This document shows, one piece after another, positions 30,314-38,649 of a stretch of DNA of 64,000 nt. Both the position numbers and the translations under genes were made by a program. The DNA comes from Rhodobacteraceae bacterium EL53 (lineage in GTDB: Bacteria; Pseudomonadota; Alphaproteobacteria; Rhodobacterales; Rhodobacteraceae). The stretch spans positions 1-64,000 of the forward strand of contig OMPR01000008.1 in the NCBI GenBank assembly GCA_900313015.1, given 5' to 3'. Position 1 is the first letter of the stretch. Every line of letters begins with the position of its first letter. Under the pieces are notes generated by a model. It was not told the origin of the DNA, searched no databases, and was given only the letters and a program-made list of their open reading frames with translations.

Positions 30314-30666
30314 TTACCAGGCAGGACCAGTTGATGAGGCGATAAGGCGTTCGTCGAAAAAATAATGCCGTCCGAAGTCGATCTTCTCGCGCTGCGTGAT
30401 GGTGAAAAATAATTGTCTCAATTGCTCTGCAATGCCTTGGTCTGAGCGGCAAAAATGCTAAGTGTTAAGCTCGTCAGTAGATGGGCGCCTGGCCCGTTTC
30501 CTACGCTTTGCAAAGCCCGTGCCCATCGCATTGCCGACCTTCAAGCGGTTCTGGTAGTCAGAATCGTCGGGGTTCAACTCGCCTCTAATGCCGCTTCCCG
30601 CACTTTCATGGCATTTGCGAAAAATGCAGTATCAACTTTACTGCGCATGCGAAGTTCCTTGTCCAT
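30314..30666 (-). pseudogene. Unidentified broken reading frame
   Basis: From ATG 30666 the frame reads MDKELRMRSKVDTAFFANAM and stops after 29 codons at a TGA (30574-30576). One frame over, the sequence continues open as LNPDDSDYQNRLKVGNAMG with a basic KRRKRARR stretch to a TAG. Beyond the TAG the same frame carries on with QLRQLFFTITQREKIDFGRHY and stops at 30314. The protein-like composition across one frameshift and one stop suggests a decayed gene. No family was recognised, and chance openness cannot be ruled out. Confidence 0.25.
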
Positions 30667-30754
30667 AGTCCTCGATGCGGGCTTGCGGGACAAGAGGTCT
30701 AGACCACAACTGAACCAATGTCAGAGATGCGCAGATATCCGGAACGGCCCGGCC

Positions 30755-31519
30755 TTATCGTATCCAGGATTGAGTTTCTGCAGCCATTGCCTTGAGCCAC
30801 AGAATGTCAAAGCCAGCGATAATGCGGTAACCTTTTGCAAGAAGCGCATCAGCCTGAGGTTTAGCAAGACCAACGTTACCCAGTGGGATGCCTGCAGAGT
30901 TCGCAGCGTCTTCGACTTTTGCGACGGCAGCGAGAAAATCAGGGTGGTCGAATTGACCAGAAACACCTAAATCTGTCGACAGGTCAAACTGCGCTGGAAT
31001 GATTGCATCGATCCCTGGCACTGCGCAAATTGCTTCAATGTTTTCAACTGCATCCCGCGTCTCGACCAGCAGACAGCATACCAGGTGACCATCGACCGCC
31101 TCGCGGTATTCCATCAATGAGGTACCCCAGCGGGAATGTGCGAGGAAGGGTCCGAAACCACGCGTGCCATTTGGTGGATAACGCAGAGACGCAACGGCCT
31201 GCTCAGCATCCCTAGCAGTACGTATCAACGGAAATACGATACCTTCAGCGCCAAGATCCAAAACGCGTTTTACCTGCGCTGAATCGTTTTCTGTGACGCG
31301 GACAAGCGGAGCACAAGATGTACCTGCTGTTGCAGCGATCATTGCATGGGCTGTCGCGTAATCAATTGCGCCATGTTCCATATCAATTATGACTGCGTCG
31401 CTGCGGGCGGCTGCCATGGCTTGCGTCACTGCTGCAGAGGGAATGGTGCAGACATGTGCTGTCAGTCGTATGGTTGGGTTAAATAGCTTCTCTTTGAATG
31501 TCATTGATTGGGGTTGCAT
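30755..31519 (-). CDS. HpcH/HpaI-type class II 2-oxo-acid aldolase
   Basis: A 254-residue aldolase of the HpcH/HpaI family, which cleaves 4-hydroxy-2-oxo acids to pyruvate (or another 2-oxo acid) and an aldehyde using a divalent metal. Visible blocks are AVIIDMEHGAIDY, LVRVTENDSAQVKRVLDLGAEGI with the catalytic region, RYPPNGTRGFGP and the metal-ligating LLVETRDAVENIEAI (E) and PAQFDLSTDLG (D). The gene stands alone, close to the polyol operon but separated by a decayed stretch. The physiological substrate is unknown. GAGG shortly before ATG 31519 supports the start. Confidence 0.85.
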   Translation of the reverse strand: MQPQSMTFKEKLFNPTIRLTAHVCTIPSAAVTQAMAAARSDAVIIDMEHGAIDYATAHAMIAATAGTSCAPLVRVTENDSAQVKRVLDLGAEGIVFPLIRTARDAEQAVASLRYPPNGTRGFGPFLAHSRWGTSLMEYREAVDGHLVCCLLVETRDAVENIEAICAVPGIDAIIPAQFDLSTDLGVSGQFDHPDFLAAVAKVEDAANSAGIPLGNVGLAKPQADALLAKGYRIIAGFDILWLKAMAAETQSWIR

Positions 31520-31776
31520 GAGGGCCTCAAGGGGATGGGGATTTGAAAAATGGTCAAGCTGTCACTTTTGCGGATCAAACAAAACTTGGCCAGCGCATTC
31601 TTAATCCCGCATTCAAATCTGACGTACACGCATTTCGAACATATGGTGCATTGAGTGCAAAGCCTGTTTGACGCTCTACATCGCTTGATCTTGCACCAAA
31701 TGCAGGCCTCCGCTGCTCTGTTCTGCATCACGGGCTGACTGGATCCATCCCAACACGGTCTTCCCCCAAAGGTGGA

Positions 31777-32799
31777 TCAAGTTCTGTGCTCTCCGTTAAT
31801 AAGACCAAGGGTTGCACTGTTCAGGTTACGGCTTTCACCGATCCGCAAGGTCACCGCATTCCCGGCGCAAAATCCTTGAGCCTCTGCCGCGCGTTTGAAA
31901 CGAGTGGGTGCGTCGAAAGGGTTTTCCGGCGTCAGTGCGATCGCGCCCCAATGCATACCGATCGTTGAGCTGGCGCCGAGCCTGCGCACGACATCTATGG
32001 CTTCTTCCGGCGTAACGTGGACCGATTTCATAAGGCTGCGCGGCATGTAAGCGCCAATCGCAACCAGCGCGAGATCAAATGGCCCGGCACGACGGCCAAT
32101 CTCTTCAAAGATCTCTCCGTTGGCGGTATCGCCTGAAAACCAGACCTTTCCCTCGGCTGTGGTGATCCCGAAGCTGGCCCAGAGTGTTTTCCTGTGATCA
32201 CCTATCCCGCGACCTGAGTGGTGAATGGCTGGCAGAGTTTCGATCCTGAGGTCCCCGGATGTCCATACGTCCCACCAGTCCTGCTCCTGAACTTTTCTGT
32301 ATCCACGTTTGGTAAAAAACGCGCCCAACCCAAGTGGCACAATAACCTGTGTATGCTCCTTGTGGGGGTAGGCCTCGATTGTCGGAGCATCTAGGTGGTC
32401 GTAATGGTTGTGGCTAACCAGCAGGACATCCGCCTTGGGCAGACCTGCTCCTGTCATAGGAGCCCGTACATAGCGTTTAGGCCCAAACCCCATCGGTCCT
32501 GCCGTTTTGCCCAAAAAGGGATCCGTTAGGATAACGCGCCCGCCCAGGCGGAGGATAAAAGCTGAATGACCAAGCCAAGTGAGGCTCGGGTTGCCAACCG
32601 CGGCGAGCTGTCGATCAAATTCGGCTTGTGTCAGGACATGATCCTTTGGAACCGCCTGTTTGGAGGACGAAAAGAGTTCGCCGATGATGAACCTGAACAT
32701 CTCTCCAAAGGTGGCATCCCGCACGGGACTGCCGGGCGGATTGCGAAAGGTGCCGTTCCTGGCGTGGTGGTGCGGTCTATCAGGTTTCACGGCACTCAT
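31777..32799 (-). CDS. NAPE-PLD-like metallo-beta-lactamase-fold hydrolase
   Basis: A 340-residue protein of the UlaG/NAPE-PLD branch of the metallo-beta-lactamase superfamily. The fold starts at about residue 65 with SLTWLGHSAFILRLGG, followed by LTDPFLG, the metal motif SHNHYDHLD (HxHxDH), PAIHHSGRG, WFSGDTANG and IGMHWGAI. Bacterial relatives hydrolyse N-acyl phospholipids or related phosphodiesters, but the substrate here is open. No clear signal peptide. The open frame has 27 extra codons; ATG 32799 follows GAGGA and starts MSAVKPDRPHHH. It has no operon partner, and the rightward GntR system starts about 400 bases away. Confidence 0.82.
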   Translation of the reverse strand: MSAVKPDRPHHHARNGTFRNPPGSPVRDATFGEMFRFIIGELFSSSKQAVPKDHVLTQAEFDRQLAAVGNPSLTWLGHSAFILRLGGRVILTDPFLGKTAGPMGFGPKRYVRAPMTGAGLPKADVLLVSHNHYDHLDAPTIEAYPHKEHTQVIVPLGLGAFFTKRGYRKVQEQDWWDVWTSGDLRIETLPAIHHSGRGIGDHRKTLWASFGITTAEGKVWFSGDTANGEIFEEIGRRAGPFDLALVAIGAYMPRSLMKSVHVTPEEAIDVVRRLGASSTIGMHWGAIALTPENPFDAPTRFKRAAEAQGFCAGNAVTLRIGESRNLNSATLGLINGEHRT

Positions 32800-32964
32800 G
32801 TTCCTCGAAAGTGATTGGTTTACTGTTCCGGCCGCGGACAAGGCCATTCCTAAGTGAAGAAACTCGAAACGAAGCCGCATCGCAACACAGTTTTCAGAGG
32901 GCTGCTGGATGAATGGTTAAAGTTTCAACGCGAAATTCTCTGACTTGGCACGAATGGTAGTGTT

Positions 32965-32979
32965 CAGCCCAGAGCGGCC
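32965..32979 (-). repeat. Dispersed intergenic element, copy 2 (core)
   Basis: On the minus strand GGCCGCTCTGGGCTG matches the 3554-3568 core at 13 of 15 bases, and the following bases (AACACTACC) resemble that copy too. It is located in gene-free DNA. Confidence 0.35.
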
Positions 32980-33160
32980 GCAGACCCGTTGGCGCGAATT
33001 TGAAATACCTGACCTTCGGTGCGCAAGGTGCAAGCTGGAAAGGTGCTGGACCCAGGTCCAATTCGGTGCATTCGCTTGAACGGCGGCTTACGCCTTTTTT
33101 GCGTGTAAATCGGAAGGTGTGCTGGGGTTTGAGCGTAATTCCCCTCGGCAATCTCTCTCA

Positions 33161-33193
33161 TTGACAGATGGCAGTGTATCAAGATAGCATACA
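33161..33193 (+). promoter_or_regulatory. Promoter and possible operator of the GntR-led operon
   Basis: TTGACA (33161-33166) and TAGCAT (33185-33190) are spaced by 18 bases. Transcription would begin at or next to the ATG at 33197, which has no proper ribosome site, so the mRNA may be leaderless. The interrupted repeat TGTAT...ATACA (33175-33193) overlaps the -10 box and is a candidate site for the GntR protein. Confidence 0.5.
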
Positions 33194-33196
33194 GGT

Positions 33197-33934
33197 ATGG
33201 ACAAGTATAAACATGATAAAACAGGACTGGCGCTGATTGGCGCTTCAAAATCGAAGCGCATTGCCCATGCCCTTGAAAGTGAAATTCGCACGGGTGTGCT
33301 TAGCCGTGGCGATGCGCTAGCGAGCGAAAATGCCCTGGTTAAGCGGTTTGCGGTCAGTCGCAGCACCGTTCGAAAAAGTCTCGAAATGTTGTCCAGTAAA
33401 GGTTTGATCACGACCAAAAGTGGGATTGGATCGTTTGTGACATTCGATGGCGTGACGATTGATGATCAGACAGGTTGGACGCTGGCGCTTTCGTCTTCCA
33501 CAGTTCAGTTATCCACCCGTGTTTTACGTTTGGAGCGCGGGCCGATGGACATTCAGTGCGCTGAAATTCCACTTGGAACGGACTGTCTGATTGTTGATCG
33601 CCTCCGGTATTTGGACAACATAGGCACGGGTGTTTCGCTTGAGCGGAGCAGGGTGCCTTGGCGCGATACTCTGAAGGAGGTTCTGCAGGTTGGCCTTGTC
33701 GACGGATCGCTCAATACTACCCTGCAAAATCGTGGTTTGATGATTGCAAACGGTGCAGAATGGGCCGGTGTCGAGCCGTCTCTGTCCGCCGACGACGCTG
33801 CCGTGATGGGCCGTAAAGCTGGCGATGCTATGTTACGGCTACGGAGGCTAACACGCGAAGAAGACCGCACAATCATCGAATACGTGGAGAGCATTCTGGA
33901 TCCCGACTTGTTCGGGTTGCACATGGAGTTCTGA
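33197..33934 (+). CDS. GntR/HutC-family regulator (YegW-like)
   Basis: A 245-residue repressor-type regulator. Residues about 20-85 are the GntR winged helix (IAHALESEIRTGVLSRGDALASENALVKRFAVSRSTVRKSLE). The rest is a UTRA ligand-binding domain, with the CLIVDRLRYLD and LSADDAAVMGRKAGDAMLRLRRLT blocks. It heads a rightward run ending at 39692, with only 4 bases to the next gene. The order regulator, glycohydrolase, kinase matches the E. coli yegW/yegU/yegV neighbourhood, so it probably senses a nucleoside-like or sugar effector. The start has little ribosome site and may be read from a leaderless transcript. Confidence 0.85.
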   Translation: MDKYKHDKTGLALIGASKSKRIAHALESEIRTGVLSRGDALASENALVKRFAVSRSTVRKSLEMLSSKGLITTKSGIGSFVTFDGVTIDDQTGWTLALSSSTVQLSTRVLRLERGPMDIQCAEIPLGTDCLIVDRLRYLDNIGTGVSLERSRVPWRDTLKEVLQVGLVDGSLNTTLQNRGLMIANGAEWAGVEPSLSADDAAVMGRKAGDAMLRLRRLTREEDRTIIEYVESILDPDLFGLHMEF

Positions 33935-33938
33935 TGAA

Positions 33939-34976
33939 ATGAATGCGCAAAGCCAAGATTTTGACCGCGCTTGTGGTGCGTTGATCGGAATGGCGATCGG
34001 TGACGCGCTTGGAATGCCGTCGCAAACGCTGAAGCGCGCCGATATCATCCGTCATTATGGGCAAATCACGGATTTCGTCGCGCCAGTTGACGATCATCCG
34101 GTGTCGCATGGTCTTTCCGCGGCAGAAGTCACCGATGATACCGAACAAACTCTGCTTTTGGCGGCTCGGTTAATCGACGGAAACGGAGTGCTTGACGAAA
34201 GGCTTTGGGCCAAAGATTTGATAGCATGGGAAGCCGATGTAGGAGCACGTGGGCTTCGCGATCTACTCGGGCCGTCTACCAAGACGGCGCTCGAAGCGAT
34301 GTTGAACGGCACATCGCCCGCTGAGGCAGGACGACACGGTACAACCAATGGCGCGGCGATGCGGATCGCGCCGGTTGGCCTCGCCACGCCGTGTTTGCCG
34401 CTGAACGCGTTGATCGACCAGGTTGAGTTGGCTTGCCGGCTAACACACAATACTGGCGAAGCGATTGCAGCCGCGGCAGCAGTCGCATCCGTTATCAGCT
34501 CTGGCATCGAAGGCTCGAGTTTCGATGCCACACTTCCGCAAGCGATCAAAGCAGCTGAACTGGGACAGGAGCGGGGCTATGCTGAGGGAGACCGTCAGGT
34601 AGCCCGGAAGATCTCTGACGCTATTGCTTTCGCGCGCAGCGGTGTGTCAGTAGAGGAATTTGCGGACAAAATCGGCACGTCTGTCGCTTCCCACGAAGCC
34701 ATTCCGGCGGCGTTTGGTGTTGTTATTATGGCCGGAGGCGATCCGTTGAAAGCCACGTTGATTGCGGCAAATATCGGAGATGATACCGATACGATTGGTG
34801 CGATGTCTGGCGCTATGGCAGGTGCTTGTATTGGTGCTTCGGGTTTTCCTACCGACAAAATCGTCAAGGTTCGCCAGGCAAACACGCTGCCCATTGAACA
34901 ATACGCTACAGATCTTTTGACGCTCCGTGAGCGCAGTGCATCTCAGGGTCAACCTAAAGGTGAGGCCATCTCATGA
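33939..34976 (+). CDS. ADP-ribosylglycohydrolase-family enzyme (YegU-like)
   Basis: A 345-residue all-helical enzyme of the DraG/ARH family, which cleaves the N- or O-glycosidic bond to ADP-ribose or related ribosides using two Mg ions. The metal ligands are visible in GMAIGDALGMP with VTDDTEQTLLL near the N terminus and IGDDTDTIGAMSGAMAGA near residue 285. Substrate loop HGTTNGAAMRIAPVG is intact. It lies 4 bases after the GntR gene and overlaps the kinase gene by 4 bases. The context of a sugar kinase and an importer suggests it acts on a small imported riboside and not on modified proteins. This is inference. Confidence 0.85.
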   Translation: MNAQSQDFDRACGALIGMAIGDALGMPSQTLKRADIIRHYGQITDFVAPVDDHPVSHGLSAAEVTDDTEQTLLLAARLIDGNGVLDERLWAKDLIAWEADVGARGLRDLLGPSTKTALEAMLNGTSPAEAGRHGTTNGAAMRIAPVGLATPCLPLNALIDQVELACRLTHNTGEAIAAAAAVASVISSGIEGSSFDATLPQAIKAAELGQERGYAEGDRQVARKISDAIAFARSGVSVEEFADKIGTSVASHEAIPAAFGVVIMAGGDPLKATLIAANIGDDTDTIGAMSGAMAGACIGASGFPTDKIVKVRQANTLPIEQYATDLLTLRERSASQGQPKGEAIS

Positions 34977-35887
34977 CTGCGCGCTTCTTGCAAATGTCAG
35001 GGATCGTCGCCGATTTGCTCTACGAAGTCGATCAAGTTCCGGTTGCCGGTAAAGAGGCTATTGTAAGCAGTTTCAAAATTGCACCCGGGGGTGGGTTCAA
35101 CGCGATGGTTGCCGCAAAGCGGGCAGGGCTGCGTGTTTGTTATGGTGGCTCCATCGGGTCTGGTCTTTTTGCAAACCTTGTTCGGGAAGGTCTTAGCGCC
35201 GAGGAAATACCTTTCCTGCGTACCCAGGACATGTACCGTGATCAGGGATGCTGTACGGTGCTAATCGATCAAAACGGGGAGCGCACCTTTATCGCCAGCG
35301 ACGGGGCCGAAGGCCATGTCACGCCCGAGGCGCTTGCTCAGATCAACTTTGTTGATTTTGAGTGGACCCTGCTTTCAGGCTACGCTTTGCATTACCGCAA
35401 TTCCCGCGACGCTTTGACGGATTGGTTGCACAAAACCCCTTCGATCTCGGGGTTGGTGTTTGACCCGGCACCGATTGTTGCGTCGTTGGCGCCGAATGAT
35501 TTGCAGGTAGTGTTGTCGCGGGCTGAATGGGTTAGCGCGAACCTTCACGAAGCAGCCATTCTAACCGCACACTCTGATCCGGTAACAGCCGCAAAAGCTC
35601 TCGCGAAAGACCGGCCCGGCGGTGCCATTGTACGCAATGGCGCAGCGGGTTGTGTTGTCGCAACGGCCGAAATCTGTGTCGAGATACCTGCATTTCCAGT
35701 GCAGGTGATTGATACCAATGGGGCTGGCGACACCCATGTAGGAAGCTTTATCGCAAATTTTTCCCAGACCGGAGATCCAGAACTCGCAGCACGATTTGCC
35801 AATACGGCGGCTGCGATTTCGACAACCATCAAAGGACCAGCCACTGCGCCAACAGCAGAGCAAATCAACCGAGTCCTCAGCCAATAA
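34973..35887 (+). CDS. PfkB-family sugar/nucleoside kinase (YegV-like)
   Basis: A 304-residue kinase of the ribokinase/PfkB family. It has the substrate-binding APGGGFNAMVAAKRAG near residue 38 and the catalytic loop DTNGAGDTHVGSF near residue 247. The usual Phe after GAGDT is His here. Expected reaction: ATP-dependent phosphorylation of a pentose (ribose-like) or nucleoside. Its ATG overlaps the glycohydrolase stop, so the two are made together. The natural reading is that the glycohydrolase frees a sugar which this kinase traps as phosphate. The substrate is unproven. Confidence 0.85.
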   Translation: MTARFLQMSGIVADLLYEVDQVPVAGKEAIVSSFKIAPGGGFNAMVAAKRAGLRVCYGGSIGSGLFANLVREGLSAEEIPFLRTQDMYRDQGCCTVLIDQNGERTFIASDGAEGHVTPEALAQINFVDFEWTLLSGYALHYRNSRDALTDWLHKTPSISGLVFDPAPIVASLAPNDLQVVLSRAEWVSANLHEAAILTAHSDPVTAAKALAKDRPGGAIVRNGAAGCVVATAEICVEIPAFPVQVIDTNGAGDTHVGSFIANFSQTGDPELAARFANTAAAISTTIKGPATAPTAEQINRVLSQ

Positions 35888-35940
35888 CGAAGCAGGCCAA
35901 AGAGCAAGCAAGACAAAATAAGTTCAACACGGAGAAGACG

Positions 35941-36981
35941 ATGATGAAACCTTTCTTTCTTTCCACCGCTGCCGCGGTCGCCATAGTCGGGTCTGCTGCA
36001 AGCGCTGATGAAATTCGCGTCCTGAACTGGCAAGGCTACGGCACTGATCTTGATTGGTCTGTTGCCTCGTTTGCCGAAAGCAGTGGGCATACGGTGATCC
36101 ACGAGTATTTCAATTCCGAACAAGAGATGCTCACGAAACTACGCACCAATCCGGGTGCCTATGATGTTGTGTTGATCAACGCTGCCTTCACACCACAAGC
36201 CCAAAGCGAAGGCCTGATTGGCCCAATTGACGTATCAATGGTTGGCAATCTTGCAGATGTACCTGCCAACATGGCAGAAAACGTTGATTTGAATGCCGGA
36301 GGTTCTTTGCATGGGGTGCCATGGACTTGGGGCCTGACTTCCTTTGCTGTGAACACCAATGAATTCAAAGAGTTGCCGACCTCAATTGAGGTGTTCTGGG
36401 ATGGCGATTACGCGGGCAAAGTTTCTATTCGCGACGACGCGTTGGAAGCAGTGCAATTCGCTGCAATTGCGACCGGTCAGGATATCAACGACATTAAAGA
36501 TCTTGATGCCGTAAAAGCCAAACTTACAGCCTTGATGCCGCAGATCAAAACCTACTGGGGCTCCGAAAATGACTGGAACCAGTTCATGGCGGCTGGAGAT
36601 CTGGAAGTCGCAACATTCTGGTCTGGGTCTGCCAGCCGCTCAATGGCCGCTGGTTTGCCTGTCCAGTTCATCGTGCCGCAGGAAGGGGCTATTGGTTGGC
36701 TGGACGGCCTGTCTATCCCAACGTCCTCAACCAAGAAGGACGCGGCGCATGCGTTCATCAACTGGATGATTGATCCCGAGTTTTACGTGAAGTGGGCTGC
36801 GGATGGCGCCCCTGCGTCGGCCAATTCTAAGGCCGCCGCTGCATTGCCTGATGACGCGTTCAACAAGCGCGTCCTAGGGGACGCAGAGGTTGTTGCACGG
36901 GTTCAGTTCCAGCGCCCTGTGTCTACTGAAAACCGCGAAGCCTATCTTGCTCTTTGGCAAGAGTTGAAGGCCGCACAATAG
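35941..36981 (+). CDS. Polyamine-type ABC importer, periplasmic binding protein
   Basis: A 346-residue PotD/spermidine-putrescine-type binding protein. Sec signal peptide MMKPFFLSTAAAVAIVG with cleavage near SAASA. The mature protein begins DEIRVLNWQGYG and has GVPWTWGLTSFAVN and INWMIDPEFYVKWA, typical of the family. The acidic polyamine-clamping residues of true PotD are not clearly present, and the neighbours point to another ligand. An ACGGAGAAGACG ribosome site precedes ATG 35941, 53 bases after the kinase gene. Confidence 0.85.
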   Translation: MMKPFFLSTAAAVAIVGSAASADEIRVLNWQGYGTDLDWSVASFAESSGHTVIHEYFNSEQEMLTKLRTNPGAYDVVLINAAFTPQAQSEGLIGPIDVSMVGNLADVPANMAENVDLNAGGSLHGVPWTWGLTSFAVNTNEFKELPTSIEVFWDGDYAGKVSIRDDALEAVQFAAIATGQDINDIKDLDAVKAKLTALMPQIKTYWGSENDWNQFMAAGDLEVATFWSGSASRSMAAGLPVQFIVPQEGAIGWLDGLSIPTSSTKKDAAHAFINWMIDPEFYVKWAADGAPASANSKAAAALPDDAFNKRVLGDAEVVARVQFQRPVSTENREAYLALWQELKAAQ

Positions 36982-37003
36982 TCACCAAACGGGGAGAGTT
37001 CTG

Positions 37004-37867
37004 ATGTCCATGACGCTGGCCAATCAACAACGCATCAAAATTTTCAGCCTGCTTTCCCCAGCATACCTGTGGCTGACAGTGGCAATCTTTCTGCCTCTGT
37101 CAGCCATGTTCTATTTTAGCTTTTTGTCCGATGTCCCTTTCGGTCAAAAAGAATGGTTTTATTCCACTGAAAACTACCAGGCGTTTTTTCAAACAACGAC
37201 CTATGCCAAGCTTTTGTGGAAATCGATCAATTTGGGATTAATGGTAACGGGCTGCGCCGTGTTGGTCGGATTTCCATGTGCCTATGTGCTTGCCAAGAGC
37301 ATTCAGGGACGTTCGCGAGAAGCTCTGTTTCTGTTGGTTATCCTGCCATTTTGGTCAAACTCTCTGGTACGCATTTTTTCATGGGCGATTGTTCTGCGCG
37401 GCAACGGCGTGCTTGAGATTGCGCTAAACACCATTCTTCCGTTTGAGGTGGATGTGAACCTGATGTTCTCGACCCCCGCCATCGTCATCGGGCTGGTTCA
37501 TTCCTATTTGCCCTATGTCATTTTGACCTCTTATCTGGCGCTGCAAGCCATTGATGACAACCTGATTGATGCTGCGCGCTCTATGGGCGCAAACAAGTTG
37601 ACGATTTTGTGGCGCATTATCCTGCCGCTGTCTTTGCCAGGGCTCTTGGCAGGTGCCGTGCTGATCTTTGTGCCAGTTGTCGGGTCATTCATGGAACCCC
37701 GCATTCTAGGGGGGCGGGTTGGAACCTATTTTGGCACAGTGATTGAAGATCAGTTTGTTGCCGTCTTCAACTGGCCCCTCGGAGCCGCTTTATCCTTCAT
37801 TCTGCTCGCCGTGGTCCTGATAATCCTGGCCGTGGCCAGTCCCATTTTAAGGAGGGCGCAAACATGA
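37004..37867 (+). CDS. Polyamine-type ABC importer permease 1 (PotB-like)
   Basis: A 287-residue inner-membrane permease with six helices. The ATPase-docking EAA loop is DAARSMGANKLTILWRIILPL near residue 195. The helix-1 start FSLLSPAYLWLTVAIFLPLSAMF is typical of PotB. A GGGGAG ribosome site lies in the 22-base gap after the binding-protein gene. Its stop overlaps the next permease start. Confidence 0.88.
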   Translation: MSMTLANQQRIKIFSLLSPAYLWLTVAIFLPLSAMFYFSFLSDVPFGQKEWFYSTENYQAFFQTTTYAKLLWKSINLGLMVTGCAVLVGFPCAYVLAKSIQGRSREALFLLVILPFWSNSLVRIFSWAIVLRGNGVLEIALNTILPFEVDVNLMFSTPAIVIGLVHSYLPYVILTSYLALQAIDDNLIDAARSMGANKLTILWRIILPLSLPGLLAGAVLIFVPVVGSFMEPRILGGRVGTYFGTVIEDQFVAVFNWPLGAALSFILLAVVLIILAVASPILRRAQT

Positions 37868-38649
37868 GTGGCGTCTTGCTCACGCGGCTGGGTAAACTCT
37901 GGCTTCTTAGCATCCTGTTCTTTCTCTATGCGCCAATTCTGGTCATGGCCTTCATGTCCTTCAACGCCTCGCAATATTATCAATTGCCGTTTGAGTTTTC
38001 GTTGAAGTGGTACGAAAAACTGGCACTAAACACCGAGATTTTGGACGCGGCGACCCGCTCAATCGCCATCGCAATCGTGACGACTGTTGTGGCCACGGTT
38101 TTGGGAACAGCAGCCTCTGTTGCGTTGTTTCGCTTTGAATTTCGCGGCAAACGTTTCCTACAAGTGATGCTCTTCCCTCCGATCGCAATCCCATGGCTTA
38201 TCACCGGGACCGCTATGCTGATCTTCTTCTTTGGCATTGGACTGGGTCGCGGAACACCATCCGTGATTATCGGACATGTGGCATTGGCCATTCCCTATGT
38301 CATCGTGGTGGTCAGTGCTCGCCTGGCTACATTCGACGCCACTTTGGAAGAGGCGGCACGCTCTTTGGGTGCAAATGCATGGACCGTTACGCGGCGCGTT
38401 ACCTTCCCTTGGATCGTTCCCGGTATCATTGCGGGCGCTCTTTTTGCCTTTGCCGTCAGCTTTGACCAGTTTGTCATATCATACTTTCTGTCCGAGCCCG
38501 GAGACAGCACGCTGCCGGTTCTGATCTACACATCGATCCGCAAGGGCTTTACGCCTGAAATCAACGCAATATCGACCATCATCATTTCCGTATCCATGGT
38601 TGTGATGTTGATTGCGGCACGCTTTTCGAACTTCGGAGGAGAACGCTGA
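37864..38649 (+). CDS. Polyamine-type ABC importer permease 2 (PotC-like)
   Basis: A 261-residue permease with six helices and the EAA loop EEAARSLGANAWTVTRRVTFP near residue 160. ILVMAFMSFNASQYYQLPFEFSLKWYE near residue 30 is the usual PotC periplasmic segment. It overlaps the preceding permease by 4 bases and shares one base with the ATPase start. Confidence 0.88.
   Translation: MSGVLLTRLGKLWLLSILFFLYAPILVMAFMSFNASQYYQLPFEFSLKWYEKLALNTEILDAATRSIAIAIVTTVVATVLGTAASVALFRFEFRGKRFLQVMLFPPIAIPWLITGTAMLIFFFGIGLGRGTPSVIIGHVALAIPYVIVVVSARLATFDATLEEAARSLGANAWTVTRRVTFPWIVPGIIAGALFAFAVSFDQFVISYFLSEPGDSTLPVLIYTSIRKGFTPEINAISTIIISVSMVVMLIAARFSNFGGER

Larger units (their letters stand above)
30061..30754. 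other. Intergenic stretch with operator and decayed coding DNA
   Basis: About 690 bases. The left end holds the regulator promoter with the operator at 30136-30153. The middle and right part hold a broken leftward reading frame (30314-30666). No intact gene is seen. Confidence 0.5.
32800..33196. other. Intergenic stretch before the GntR gene
   Basis: About 400 bases between divergent genes. It contains a degenerate copy of the dispersed element (32965-32979, with related flanking sequence to about 33080) and the GntR promoter at its right end. No gene seen. Confidence 0.5.
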
